From Clostridium sp. (GTDB lineage: Bacteria > Bacillota > Clostridia > Lachnospirales > Lachnospiraceae), in assembly GCA_018377235.1 (NCBI GenBank), contig JAGZZT010000007.1:44445-108444 (forward strand): a stretch of DNA of 64,000 bases, read 5' to 3'. Below the pieces are notes generated by a model. That model was not told the DNA's origin. It saw nothing but the letters and a program-made list of their open reading frames with translations, and did not search any database. How positions within the stretch are numbered: the stretch's first letter is position 1; every line of letters starts with the position of its first letter. Shown here in pieces: positions 36,187-44,227 of the stretch. A program made the position numbers and the translations under genes.

Positions 36187-36245
36187 GAGAGCCCGGCAGA
36201 GGAATCAGCCTGTAAGCTGATGATCTCCTTGCCCGGCTCATCTCT
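36187..36245 (-). terminator. Large hairpin between glpF and glpA
   Basis: ATCAGC pairs with GCTGAT, continued by imperfect GAGGA/TCTCC and AGCCCGGCA arms, then a T-rich stretch on the minus strand. It is probably the end of the glpP-glpK-glpF transcript. Confidence 0.6.
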
Positions 36246-36277
36246 CCATGCAATACTTATTTAATTAGTCTTTTCCA

Positions 36278-36389
36278 TGCGCTCAGTTTGAACAGCGCAC
36301 AAATAACTTCTCTCTTTACGGGAAACTCAAACTCCGCTTCGCTCCGTTTGAGTAGCGCAAAACTTCCTGCACTCCCGTGCGCTCAGTTT
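36278..36389. repeat. Short degenerate repeats downstream of glpF
   Basis: TGCGCTCAGTTT occurs at 36278-36289 and again exactly 100 bases later (36378-36389). Between them a hairpin ACTCAAAC/GTTTGAGT is flanked by AGCGC motifs. TGCGCT and AGCGCA pair around the first copy. Noncoding; no gene is seen in 36111-36393. Confidence 0.6.
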
Positions 36390-36393
36390 TGCT

Positions 36394-37107
36394 TTACCAC
36401 GGAATAGCTCCGTAGAGTAATACAGCTGCAATAGCTCCGATGATTGGTCCTACTACTGGAACAAGAGCGTATCCCCAGTTGGAATCACCTTTTCCCTTGA
36501 TAGGAAGAACTGCGTGTGCGATTCTTGGGCCAAGGTCACGGGCCGGGTTAATCGCATAGCCTGTCAGTCCGCCTAAGGACATACCAATGGATACGATAAT
36601 ACCAAATACTAAGAATTTGTCAAGGCCAACTTCTGCTGCGCCTGGAACATTCGCAAGACCCTTGATAGCGAATACGAGAACAAAAGTTCCAATTGTCTCA
36701 GACAGAATGTTTAATGGTTTGTTCTCAACAGATGGTCCTGTACAGAATACGCCAAGCTTGGAGCCTGCGTCCGGTGTAGCGTCAAACTGCTCTTTGAACA
36801 GAATGTATACAAGTACAGCGCCTACAAATGCGCCTGCCATCTGAGCGATAATGTATCCAGGAACAAGAGCCCAGTCAAAACTTCCGTCAATCGCCAGCGC
36901 CAATGTCAGAGCCGGGTTAAAGGAAGCGCCAGAGGCTGCTCCAAAGATAAATGCCGGAACCATAACTGCAAGGCCCCATGCTAATGTAATCTGAATGGAT
37001 CCTCCGCCTTTCATACCGGATTTATTCAGGTTTACGTTTGCTACAACGCCGTCTCCTAACAGAATCAGCATCATGGTTCCCAAAAATTCAGCTATATATG
37101 GCAGCAT
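36394..37107 (-). CDS. glpF: Glycerol uptake facilitator (aquaglyceroporin)
   Basis: A 237-residue channel with six membrane helices. The two pore motifs read SFNPALTLA (NPA) and INPARDLGPR (NPA), with the glycerol-type Asp after the second NPA (NPARD). This points to glycerol rather than water. The ATG at 37107 follows AAGGGGGAA; a GTG-type upstream extension is rejected. It follows glpK by 52 bases, so uptake and phosphorylation are co-expressed. Confidence 0.95.
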   Translation of the reverse strand: MLPYIAEFLGTMMLILLGDGVVANVNLNKSGMKGGGSIQITLAWGLAVMVPAFIFGAASGASFNPALTLALAIDGSFDWALVPGYIIAQMAGAFVGAVLVYILFKEQFDATPDAGSKLGVFCTGPSVENKPLNILSETIGTFVLVFAIKGLANVPGAAEVGLDKFLVFGIIVSIGMSLGGLTGYAINPARDLGPRIAHAVLPIKGKGDSNWGYALVPVVGPIIGAIAAVLLYGAIPW

Positions 37108-37159
37108 AAAAATTCCCCCTTTTCTATTATCCGATCGATGCGTCTTACTGCCGATTAGA

Positions 37160-38656
37160 TTAATCTTCCTTAGCCCAGCCAAAGGAATACTTCACAGCCT
37201 TATTCCATCCCTTAACCTTCTTGTCTCTCTCCTCTGGTTCAATTTCAGGAGCAAATACCCGGTCAATGGCCCAGTTCTTAATAACATCTTCCTTGCTTGC
37301 CCAATATCCAACTGCCAGACCTGCCAGATAAGCGGCGCCCATAGCAGTCGTCTCTACACATTTTGGACGATGAACCGGAGCCTGGATAATATCAGACTGA
37401 ATCTGCATCAGCAGGTTGTTTGCGCTGGCACCTCCATCTACCTTCAGAGCTTCCAGCTGGATACCAGAGTCAGCCTGCATTGCCTGAAGTACATCGTTTG
37501 TCTGATATGCCAGGGATTCCAGTGTCGCGCGGATAATATGGTATTTATTTACGCCTCTTGTAATTCCTACAATAGTTCCTCTTGCGTACTGATCCCAATG
37601 CGGAGCTCCCAGTCCTGTGAAGGCAGGAACTACATAGCAGCCATTTGTATCCTTTACCTTCTTAGCCATGTACTCGGAATCCGGTGAGGAATCAATAAGT
37701 CTCATTTCATCTCTCAGCCACTGAATAGAAGCGCCAGCTACGAAAATAGAACCCTCTAATGCGTAGTTAACCTTTCCGTCAAGTCCCCAGGCGATAGTAG
37801 TAACAAGGCCATTCTTAGAGAATACTGGCTTCTCGCCTGTGTTCATCAGCATGAAGCATCCAGTTCCATATGTATTCTTCGCTTCGCCAGGATTGAAACA
37901 GGTCTGTCCAAACAGAGCGGACTGCTGGTCTCCTGCAGCTCCTGCAATCTTAATTGGGCCGCCAAAGAAGGATGGATCAGATTCTCCGTAAACGCAGCTG
38001 GAAGGCTTTGCCTCTGGAAGCATGCACTTCGGAATATTTAATTCAGCCAGAATTTCATCATCCCACTGTAAAGTATTGATATTAAACAGCATGGTTCTGG
38101 ATGCATTAGAGTAGTCTGTTACATGAACAGCGCCCTTTGTCAGTCTCCAAATCAGCCATGTCTCAACTGTACCAAATAAAAGCTCTCCCTTTTCAGCTCT
38201 TTCTCTCACACCTGGTACGTTGTCCAGAATCCATTTTAATTTTGTTCCGGAGAAATATGCATCGATTACAAGACCTGTCTTTTCTCTGAATTTATCTGTC
38301 AGTCCCTTTTCCTTCAGGGAATCACAGTATTCGGAGGTACGGCGGCACTGCCATACGATTGCATGATAAACCGGCTCTCCTGTCGCTTTGTCCCAGACAA
38401 TCGTAGTCTCACGCTGGTTTGTAATACCAATAGCGGCAATATCTTCTGCGGATGCTCCAATTTTAGCCATAGCCTCCACAGCTACAGAAAGCTGTGTAGA
38501 CCAGATTTCATTTGCATCGTGTTCAACCCAGCCTGGCTTCGGAAAATACTGTGTAAACTCCTTCTGTGCTACGCTGCACATTTCACCTTTTTCATTAAAC
38601 AGGATACATCTGTTGCTGGTTGTTCCAGCGTCCAATGCCATTACATACTTTGCCAT
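37160..38656 (-). CDS. glpK: Glycerol kinase
   Basis: A 498-residue FGGY-family kinase making glycerol 3-phosphate from glycerol and ATP. N-terminal DAGTTSNRCILFNEKGE, QRETTIVWD, the DYSNASRTMLFN substrate region and the C-terminal GLGAPHWDQYARGTIVGITRG and VDGGASANNLLMQIQSDI blocks are all intact. Length is standard. Behind the tetR gene by 95 bases, a gap with two palindromes that may be its operator. Confidence 0.97.
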   Translation of the reverse strand: MAKYVMALDAGTTSNRCILFNEKGEMCSVAQKEFTQYFPKPGWVEHDANEIWSTQLSVAVEAMAKIGASAEDIAAIGITNQRETTIVWDKATGEPVYHAIVWQCRRTSEYCDSLKEKGLTDKFREKTGLVIDAYFSGTKLKWILDNVPGVRERAEKGELLFGTVETWLIWRLTKGAVHVTDYSNASRTMLFNINTLQWDDEILAELNIPKCMLPEAKPSSCVYGESDPSFFGGPIKIAGAAGDQQSALFGQTCFNPGEAKNTYGTGCFMLMNTGEKPVFSKNGLVTTIAWGLDGKVNYALEGSIFVAGASIQWLRDEMRLIDSSPDSEYMAKKVKDTNGCYVVPAFTGLGAPHWDQYARGTIVGITRGVNKYHIIRATLESLAYQTNDVLQAMQADSGIQLEALKVDGGASANNLLMQIQSDIIQAPVHRPKCVETTAMGAAYLAGLAVGYWASKEDVIKNWAIDRVFAPEIEPEERDKKVKGWNKAVKYSFGWAKED

Positions 38657-38700
38657 AAGAAACCCCTCCTTACATGATATGCATTTATAGTATCACCTTT

Positions 38701-38746
38701 ATTGTCAAATGTCTTTAGACAATAATATCAATTTGTTAAAACAAAT
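38701..38746. promoter_or_regulatory. Tandem palindromes between the TetR gene and glpK
   Basis: TGTCTTTAGACA (38710-38721, inside a wider ATTGTC...GACAAT dyad) and ATTTGTTAAAACAAAT (38731-38746, seven-base arms) lie about 23 bases apart, centre to centre. Minus strand TGATACTAT near 38675-38683 could be an extended -10 for glpK. They are good candidates for a TetR operator, not proven. Confidence 0.45.
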
Positions 38747-38751
38747 CTTTG

Positions 38752-39351
38752 TCAAGCCGTCTTTATCCTGTTTTTAATGTATCTTTCGTCTTTATTTTCT
38801 GACGAAGCGCTGCACTTAGCGCAGAGCAGAGAACAGATTTGAAGAAGCTCTCTAAGATTAGCTGCGTTTTGTTCCTTCTGAACCTTCCGGCTGGAAATAT
38901 AGCGGAATATATACTGAATCACAGACACGGTAAGAAAATCAATCAAAAGTTCTCTGCCTCCTGAAAGGCTTCGAGTTTCCTGCTCTGTCAGCATCCCTGA
39001 CACCAGGCGGCGTATCTGAGCCTCTACTGCCGGCTTCAGATAACCGGCAATCCGCTCCCAGTCCATGTCCTGAAGCATCTTCCGGTAGAACCATTTATTT
39101 GCTTCCACAATTTGCATTAAGCGCTCCATCCAGTGAGCAAAGCTTTCCTCCTCACGATAAACGATCTGATCTACCAGATCGTATCGGCAGATAAGTTCCA
39201 GCACCTCGTAGATATCCTGAAAATGATAGTAAAAGCTCTGACGCGTCATGTGGCTTCTCTCCACGATGTCCTGAATAGTAATCCGCTTTAACGGTTTCTC
39301 CGCCATCAGCTCTTTCAGAGCCTGAGCCATTTTTCTTTTTGTATCTGACAT
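38752..39351 (-). CDS. TetR family regulator, DhaS-like
   Basis: A 199-residue protein. The N-terminal helix-turn-helix (TIQDIVERSHMTRQSFYYHFQDIYEVLELI) is close to the DhaS type, known as an activator of dihydroxyacetone kinase genes. The C-terminal helical domain binds a ligand; which one is unknown. It lies 15 bases after glpP and directly upstream of glpK, so control of glycerol or dihydroxyacetone genes is the natural guess. The palindromes in the following gap may be its target. Confidence 0.8.
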   Translation of the reverse strand: MSDTKRKMAQALKELMAEKPLKRITIQDIVERSHMTRQSFYYHFQDIYEVLELICRYDLVDQIVYREEESFAHWMERLMQIVEANKWFYRKMLQDMDWERIAGYLKPAVEAQIRRLVSGMLTEQETRSLSGGRELLIDFLTVSVIQYIFRYISSRKVQKEQNAANLRELLQICSLLCAKCSASSENKDERYIKNRIKTA

Positions 39352-39366
39352 CCTTCTCCCCCTCTC

Positions 39367-39933
39367 TTAAATAAACCAGGTATTCTGATTTGTGGATGAG
39401 ATGGAAATGGCTCCGGCTTCTATAGCCGCATAGATGTCCGCCTTCTCCGCAATTAAACCGCCTGCAATCACAGGCGCGGATACCATTTTAGAAACCTTTG
39501 CAATAATCTTCGGCATAATTCCCGGAAGAATCTCTACAAAATCCGGGGAAGCTGCCTCATACTGCTTTTGAATGTTATCAAATGCCATGGAATCAATGAC
39601 AAAAAAGCGGAACACCGTAGCCATACCCAATTCCTTCGCTCTTTTAATAAATGACAGCTTTGTGGAAATAATTCCATCTGCCTGGGTATTCCGCTTCAGA
39701 AAATCAATGGCTATCTCTTTTCCCGACAGACCTGATATCAGATCTGCGTGTACCATAGCAAGCTTTCCCCTCTTTTTAATCTTGTCTACAATATCCGGTA
39801 TGCTGACAATATCACCGTACAGAACAAAGATGATCTGTATGTCTGAATCCAGGCACCGTTCCAGCCCTGAATCATCCTTAATCGCCGCAATCACCGGACA
39901 ATCCGTCACGGTATCGTAAAGTTTCTGCTCCAT
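39367..39933 (-). CDS. glpP: Glycerol-3-phosphate-responsive antiterminator GlpP
   Basis: A 188-residue TIM-barrel-like RNA-binding protein of the GlpP family. Family blocks are PVIAAIKDDSGLERCLDSDIQIIFVLYGDI, KLAMVHADLISGL, GIISTKLSFIKRAKELG and PDFVEILPGIMPKIIAKV. In B. subtilis, with glycerol 3-phosphate bound, it lets transcription pass a leader terminator. A terminator-like hairpin lies in its own leader, which suggests autoregulation. First gene of the glp operon. Confidence 0.93.
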   Translation of the reverse strand: MEQKLYDTVTDCPVIAAIKDDSGLERCLDSDIQIIFVLYGDIVSIPDIVDKIKKRGKLAMVHADLISGLSGKEIAIDFLKRNTQADGIISTKLSFIKRAKELGMATVFRFFVIDSMAFDNIQKQYEAASPDFVEILPGIMPKIIAKVSKMVSAPVIAGGLIAEKADIYAAIEAGAISISSTNQNTWFI

Positions 39934-40023
39934 GCTTCACCTTCCTTAAAACTGCTGGTATGAATCAATTCCGGGGCTGCCGCGGCGGAACTCTTTTCCT
40001 TTCATGGAAATATCCTGCAATGG

Positions 40024-40073
40024 AAAAAAGAGCAGATTCAATAAGCGGCATTTCTGCCGTTATCCACCTGCTC
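40024..40073 (-). promoter_or_regulatory. Leader terminator/attenuator of glpP
   Basis: GAGCAG pairs with CTGCTC around an inner ATAACGGCA-GAAA-TGCCGCTTAT stem and is followed by T6 on the minus strand. It lies about 24-67 bases after the predicted transcription start and upstream of glpP. The remaining 39934-40278 gap is AT-rich and noncoding. Confidence 0.75.
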
Positions 40074-40103
40074 CTCTCTCCTGGTTCATATTCAACTAAA
40101 GAA

Positions 40104-40132
40104 ATCCTAACACATTACACAATATAAGTCAA
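40104..40132 (-). promoter_or_regulatory. glpP operon promoter
   Basis: Minus strand TTGACT, 17 bases, TAGGAT. Start near 40097, so the hairpin at 40030-40073 is in the leader. Confidence 0.75.
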
Positions 40133-40278
40133 TATATCGTTATATTATTATCATTTTTGCACAATCAATCTTGTGTTGCCTTATATTTCGCATGGATCTT
40201 TGTATAAAACTTACAGAATTCTTCAAAAAACTACAGCTTTTTTACCAATTTCATCTATTTCTGCATATCTAGCTTCTC

Positions 40279-40941
40279 CTACCTGAGAAGAGACAGAAGT
40301 TCCTCCATATCCTTTTCGCCCATATAAATTGTTTCTCCAATCAAAATGGCCGGTACGCGGGACAGCTTATACTTTTCCACCAAATCTGGGTACAATCTGG
40401 CATCAATCATGACACATTCCACATTGGGACTTAAAAGAGCCAGCGTCTGTCCGGCAGTTACCACGCTCTGGCAGTGGTGGCAGGATAGAGAAACACATAC
40501 GCGGATCACGTTCTTTTTCTTCAGCTTGCCCAGCTTTTTGAGAATGTTTTCATCATATTCCTTCTTCGGTCCTGCTGCATTTAAAATAGCGGATACGAAT
40601 GAATTAATTTCCTTTCCGCCCGGCACTCCGCAGAAGGCCGCTCCCAGATATTCTCCCTCCTGAAAGAGTCCTGTCACAGGCAGATGCTCCGTATCCAAAG
40701 TCTGATCTGCCTGAATGTCTTCCCCTTTCTCCAAAAGCTGAAGTTCCAGAAGCGGACTCAGCTCACACACTGCCTTCAAAAAAGCTCCCATCTCTATACT
40801 CTCTCTCTGATCAGGCTCCAACACGGCTTTCAGGCAGAGCGTTCTCTCCAGCCGTTCAAAAATAGCCCTCAGATTTTTTTTCAGCTCTGTGTCTATAAGA
40901 CGGCTTTCATTTGGAATTTGTTCTGTCAGTTTCTGGCTCAT
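40279..40941 (-). CDS. AhpF N-terminal-like protein disulfide oxidoreductase
   Basis: A 220-residue protein with two thioredoxin-like units, the layout of the AhpF N-terminal domain. The second unit (about 140-220) has the active site SLSCHHCQSV (C154, C157) and the cis-proline of SRVPAIL (P198). The first unit lacks a CxxC. It may pass electrons from a thioredoxin reductase-like partner to a peroxidase; trxB is at 48822. No ahpC is near. It is divergent from the small Cys-repeat gene at 41186. Confidence 0.8.
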   Translation of the reverse strand: MSQKLTEQIPNESRLIDTELKKNLRAIFERLERTLCLKAVLEPDQRESIEMGAFLKAVCELSPLLELQLLEKGEDIQADQTLDTEHLPVTGLFQEGEYLGAAFCGVPGGKEINSFVSAILNAAGPKKEYDENILKKLGKLKKKNVIRVCVSLSCHHCQSVVTAGQTLALLSPNVECVMIDARLYPDLVEKYKLSRVPAILIGETIYMGEKDMEELLSLLR

Positions 40942-40983
40942 GGCTCTCTCCTCCCTATACTCTGACTCTGTTCTGCTATCTCA

Positions 40984-41012
40984 ATTATACTGTTGGCAAG
41001 AAATAAAAACAA
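40984..41012 (-). promoter_or_regulatory. Promoter of the disulfide oxidoreductase gene
   Basis: Minus strand TTGTTT, 17 bases, TATAAT; start near 40977, leader about 36 bases with GGGAGGAG before the ATG. Confidence 0.65.
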
Positions 41013-41125
41013 GAAAACCTTTATAGAAAAATTTATGTTCATTCTGCCGCTCTATTTCTTCTGTACAATCCTTCCAAACTGTCAAATTCTTCCTGAAATT
41101 CCCTCTTTTTCCGTTTGACTCCTCC

Positions 41126-41154
41126 TTGAATTTTCCTCCGGCCCCGGATATAAT
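41126..41154 (+). promoter_or_regulatory. Promoter of the small Cys-repeat gene
   Basis: TTGAAT, 17-base spacer, TATAAT; start near 41161, just ahead of AGGAGG. Confidence 0.85.
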
Positions 41155-41185
41155 AAAATTACTAAATAATGAGGAGGTATGGGAT

Positions 41186-41389
41186 ATGGAGGAAAAAAAA
41201 CAGAGCGGCTGGTCTAATTTAAATGGAATCAGTGATGATGATAAGACCTGCGGTTTAAACGATATGAACTGCCTGGGTGAGAACGATGATTCCAGCTGTG
41301 GTTTAAACGATATGAACTGTGTCGATGGAAAAGACGACATGTCCTGCTCTCTCAACAACATGAACTGCGAAGAGGAGCAAAAAAAGTAA
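41186..41389 (+). CDS. Unrecognised 67-residue protein with three CxLN(D/N)MNC repeats
   Basis: I do not recognise this protein. It is acidic and hydrophilic with no membrane segment. Three 16-residue repeats have cysteines at 22/29, 38/45 and 54/61 (each pair C-x6-C, pairs separated by eight residues) with the core CGLNDMNC or CSLNNMNC. The DNA of the first two repeats shares a 20-base identical block, 48 bases apart, so duplication is recent. GAGGAGG sits seven bases before the ATG at 41186, a promoter is upstream and a strong terminator follows, so it is a free-standing gene. It may bind metal, form disulfides or be a modified peptide precursor. A disulfide oxidoreductase is divergent from it. 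Confidence 0.8.
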   Translation: MEEKKQSGWSNLNGISDDDKTCGLNDMNCLGENDDSSCGLNDMNCVDGKDDMSCSLNNMNCEEEQKK

Positions 41390-41430
41390 CTCATTTATCA
41401 AGTCTATCAAACGACGATTTGCCAGCGTCC

Positions 41431-41485
41431 AGAAAAGACGCCGGATACGGATACCCCCCGTGCCCGGCGTCTTTTCTCTTTTTAT
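41431..41485. terminator. Terminator between the Cys-repeat gene and the formate channel
   Basis: AGAAAAGACGCCGG (41431-41444) pairs with 41464-41477 and a T-rich run follows. Suitable for the plus-strand small gene and, in reverse, the converging focA-like gene. Confidence 0.85.
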
Positions 41486-41515
41486 TTTTATCTTTTCCTC
41501 ATTTTCTTATCTTTT

Positions 41516-42337
41516 CTATCTTCTCCGCTCCCACACATGTCCCAGCCACATAAAACTGCCTGTGAACAGACCTCCAGCTATGTTTCCCAGGGTGACTGGA
41601 AGCAGATTTTTCAGAAAAAAGTTCCCCCACGTAAGCACGGAAAGATCGATTCCTGCCTCCACAGCTTTTGCAGCGTACTCTGGAACAAAAGAAGCGAAGA
41701 TTCCAGCTGGAATGTAGTACATATTAGCTACACTGTGTTCAAAGCCGCAGATGACAAAAAAGCAGATGGGAAAAAACAATCCCAGAACCTTTCCCGCCGT
41801 GTCCTTGGCACTCATGGAAGCAAGCACAGCAAAGCAAACGAGAATGTTGCAGAAGACTCCCAGCACAAAGGCGTTCCCAAAAGGCAGAGAGCATTTAGAG
41901 GCAGCCAGTTTCATAGTAAATACAGCCAGCCCGCCTCCAGAATAGTTCATCTGCCCAAATGCAGCGCAGGCAAAGGCTGTAAGCAGGCTTCCAGCAAAAT
42001 TTCCCGCATAGACTGCCGCCCAGTTTTTCAGCACGCCTGCAAGCTTCGCCTGCTTTTCCAGAAGAGAAATGCACATCAGGCAGTTTCCCGTAAAAAGCTC
42101 TCCTCCCATTAAAACTACCAGAGTCAGGCCTCCCGGAAACAGAAGTCCTGAAAGAATCCTCACAGCCGACACATTATCTATGCTGTGTCCCGCCGTATTG
42201 GTCACTGCTGCTCCCAAAGCAATAAACATTCCTGACAGAACGCCCAGAATCAGCATTTTCAGCAGAGGCATCTCAGCTTTTTTCTTTCCTGCTGCCCCAT
42301 AATTTTTTACAATTTCTGCTGGTGCAAAGAAATTCAT
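41516..42337 (-). CDS. Formate/nitrite transporter family protein
   Basis: A 273-residue membrane protein with six helices of the FocA/NirC/FNT type. Helices, in order, include MLILGVLSGMFIALGAAVT and LTLVVLMGGELFTGNCLMC, and the conserved region AFVLGVFCNILVCFAVLAS. The ATG at 42337 follows CAGGAGGAAA. It is 86 bases downstream of fhs, so it is best read as the formate exporter of the formyl-THF route. Formate direction can run either way. Confidence 0.85.
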   Translation of the reverse strand: MNFFAPAEIVKNYGAAGKKKAEMPLLKMLILGVLSGMFIALGAAVTNTAGHSIDNVSAVRILSGLLFPGGLTLVVLMGGELFTGNCLMCISLLEKQAKLAGVLKNWAAVYAGNFAGSLLTAFACAAFGQMNYSGGGLAVFTMKLAASKCSLPFGNAFVLGVFCNILVCFAVLASMSAKDTAGKVLGLFFPICFFVICGFEHSVANMYYIPAGIFASFVPEYAAKAVEAGIDLSVLTWGNFFLKNLLPVTLGNIAGGLFTGSFMWLGHVWERRR

Positions 42338-42376
42338 TTTATTTCCTCCTGGCAAAATCCTGCAGCATATAGAAGA

Positions 42377-42405
42377 CGCCGCAGAGGAACCACTCCCCTG
42401 CGGCG
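42377..42405 (-). terminator. Hairpin between fhs and the formate channel
   Basis: CGCCGCAG pairs with CTGCGGCG around a 13-base loop; only a weak T-rich tail follows, so partial read-through into the channel gene is likely. Confidence 0.5.
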
Positions 42406-42423
42406 AATTTTGCACTTTTATAG

Positions 42424-44091
42424 TTAGAATAATCCGGAGATCCTTCCCTCTGCATCTACGTCAATCTTCTCTGCTGCCGGAACCTTCGGAAGTCCCGGCA
42501 TGGTCATGATATCTCCTGTCAGTGCTACGATAAAGCCCGCTCCGGCGGATACCTTTAAGTTTCTGACTGTCACAGTAAAGTCTCTCGGCGCTCCCAAAAG
42601 CTTCTGATTATCGGAAAAGCTGTACTGAGTCTTTGCCATACAGATTGGACAGGAACCAAATCCCAGCTCTGTCAGTCTCTTAGCCTGTTTTTTGGCTGAA
42701 TCTGCCAGCACTACTTCAGCGCCTCTGTATACCTTGGTGACAATTGCGTTCAGCTTCTCCTCAATAGAGAGTTCAGAGTCATAGCAGAACTGGAAGTGAT
42801 TCGGCTCCTCACAAAGGCGGATTACCTCCTTAGCCAGCTCTACGCCGCCATCGCCGCCTTTTCCCCATACCTCGGAAAGAGCTACATTGACACCCAGCTC
42901 CTTACACTTTTCTGCAATCAGAACCAGCTCTGCCTCCGTATCAAATGGGAAACGGTTGATCGCTACTACACACGGCAGTCCAAATACCTTTGTGATATTC
43001 TCCACATGCTGAAGCAGATTCGGAAGTCCCTTCTCCAGGGCCTCCAGGTTCTCACTGTTCAGATCTGCCTTAGCCACACCTCCGTGGTGCTTTAAAGCCC
43101 TTACTGTGGCTACCACAACAACAGCTGACGGCTTCAGCTCTGCCATACGGCACTTGATATCCAAAAATTTCTCTGCACCCAGATCTGCACCGAATCCTGC
43201 CTCTGTGATCGCATAATCTCCCAGCTTTAAAGCCATCCTGGTAGCGATAATAGAGTTGCAGCCGTGAGCGATATTGGCAAACGGTCCTCCGTGGATAAAA
43301 GCCGGCGTATGCTCCAGAGTCTGAACCAGGTTCGGCTTTAAAGCATCCTTTAACAGAGCTGCCATAGCTCCGGCAGCCTTTAAATCGCCTGCTGTTACCG
43401 GCTCGTCGTCATAGGTGTAACCCACGATAATACGGCTCAGTCTCTCTTTTAAGTCAGTCACATTTTTAGCCAGACAGAGAACTGCCATGATCTCAGAGGC
43501 AACGGTGATATCGTATCCGTCCTCTCTCACCACTCCATCTACACGGCGTCCCAGTCCGTCCACCACGTTTCTCAGCTGTCTGTCATTCATGTCCACGACA
43601 CGGCGCCAGGTGATGCGCTTTGGGTCAATCCGCAGTTCGTTTCCCTGATAAATATGGTTGTCCAGCATAGCGGCCAGGAGATTGTTTGCAGCTCCGATCG
43701 CATGAAAATCGCCGGTAAAGTGAAGGTTAATATCCTCCATAGGTACTACCTGTGCATAGCCGCCGCCTGCAGCTCCTCCCTTTACACCAAATACCGGTCC
43801 CAGAGAGGGCTCCCTGAGGGCCACAACTACATTTTTTCCCAGCTTCTTCATTCCATCTGCCAGACCCACGGTAGTCGTAGTCTTTCCCTCCCCAGCAGGA
43901 GTCGGAGTAATGGCTGTCACAAGAACCAGCTTTCCGTCAGGACGGCTGTCCTCATTTAACAGGTTATAGTCCACTTTTGCCTTGTACTTTCCATACTGTT
44001 CCAGATACTTCTCGTCAATACCCAGAGAAGATGCTATCTCTGTAATATGTAACGGGGTTGACTCCTGAGCGATCTCGATATCTGTTTTCAT
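42424..44091 (-). CDS. fhs: Formate-tetrahydrofolate ligase
   Basis: A 555-residue enzyme joining formate and tetrahydrofolate with ATP to 10-formyl-THF, or the reverse, making ATP. The P-loop-like site is AITPTPAGEGKTTTTVGLADG; other family blocks are REPSLGPVFGVKGGAAGGGYAQVVPMEDINLHFTGD and the C-terminal GDIMTMPGLPKVPAAE. Length is standard. Preceded by fchA and ftcD, so it can run toward formate and ATP when histidine-derived one-carbon units are consumed. Confidence 0.97.
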   Translation of the reverse strand: MKTDIEIAQESTPLHITEIASSLGIDEKYLEQYGKYKAKVDYNLLNEDSRPDGKLVLVTAITPTPAGEGKTTTTVGLADGMKKLGKNVVVALREPSLGPVFGVKGGAAGGGYAQVVPMEDINLHFTGDFHAIGAANNLLAAMLDNHIYQGNELRIDPKRITWRRVVDMNDRQLRNVVDGLGRRVDGVVREDGYDITVASEIMAVLCLAKNVTDLKERLSRIIVGYTYDDEPVTAGDLKAAGAMAALLKDALKPNLVQTLEHTPAFIHGGPFANIAHGCNSIIATRMALKLGDYAITEAGFGADLGAEKFLDIKCRMAELKPSAVVVVATVRALKHHGGVAKADLNSENLEALEKGLPNLLQHVENITKVFGLPCVVAINRFPFDTEAELVLIAEKCKELGVNVALSEVWGKGGDGGVELAKEVIRLCEEPNHFQFCYDSELSIEEKLNAIVTKVYRGAEVVLADSAKKQAKRLTELGFGSCPICMAKTQYSFSDNQKLLGAPRDFTVTVRNLKVSAGAGFIVALTGDIMTMPGLPKVPAAEKIDVDAEGRISGLF

Positions 44092-44147
44092 TTTCGTTCT
44101 CCTCCTACTAAAAATGATGCTGACTTATGATTCATCTGCATTTTTCC

Positions 44148-44176
44148 ATTCTATCCTGTATTTTTGTAAAATGCAA
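44148..44176 (-). promoter_or_regulatory. fhs promoter
   Basis: Minus strand TTGCAT, 17 bases, TAGAAT. It gives fhs a start separate from fchA. Confidence 0.65.
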
Positions 44177-44227
44177 TCCCATTTTCCCTTATTTTTTTAA
44201 AGTTTTAAAGTCTTGGCAGTTTATTTT

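Noticed and set aside
36278..36393. CRISPR array after glpF
   Set aside because: Only two exact short repeats with unequal, structured spacing and no cas genes.
40981..41394. 137-residue minus-strand frame opposite the Cys-repeat gene
   Set aside because: It is antisense to a gene with its own promoter, ribosome site and terminator, and its sequence is only the mirror of the repeats (FISFKPQ-type).
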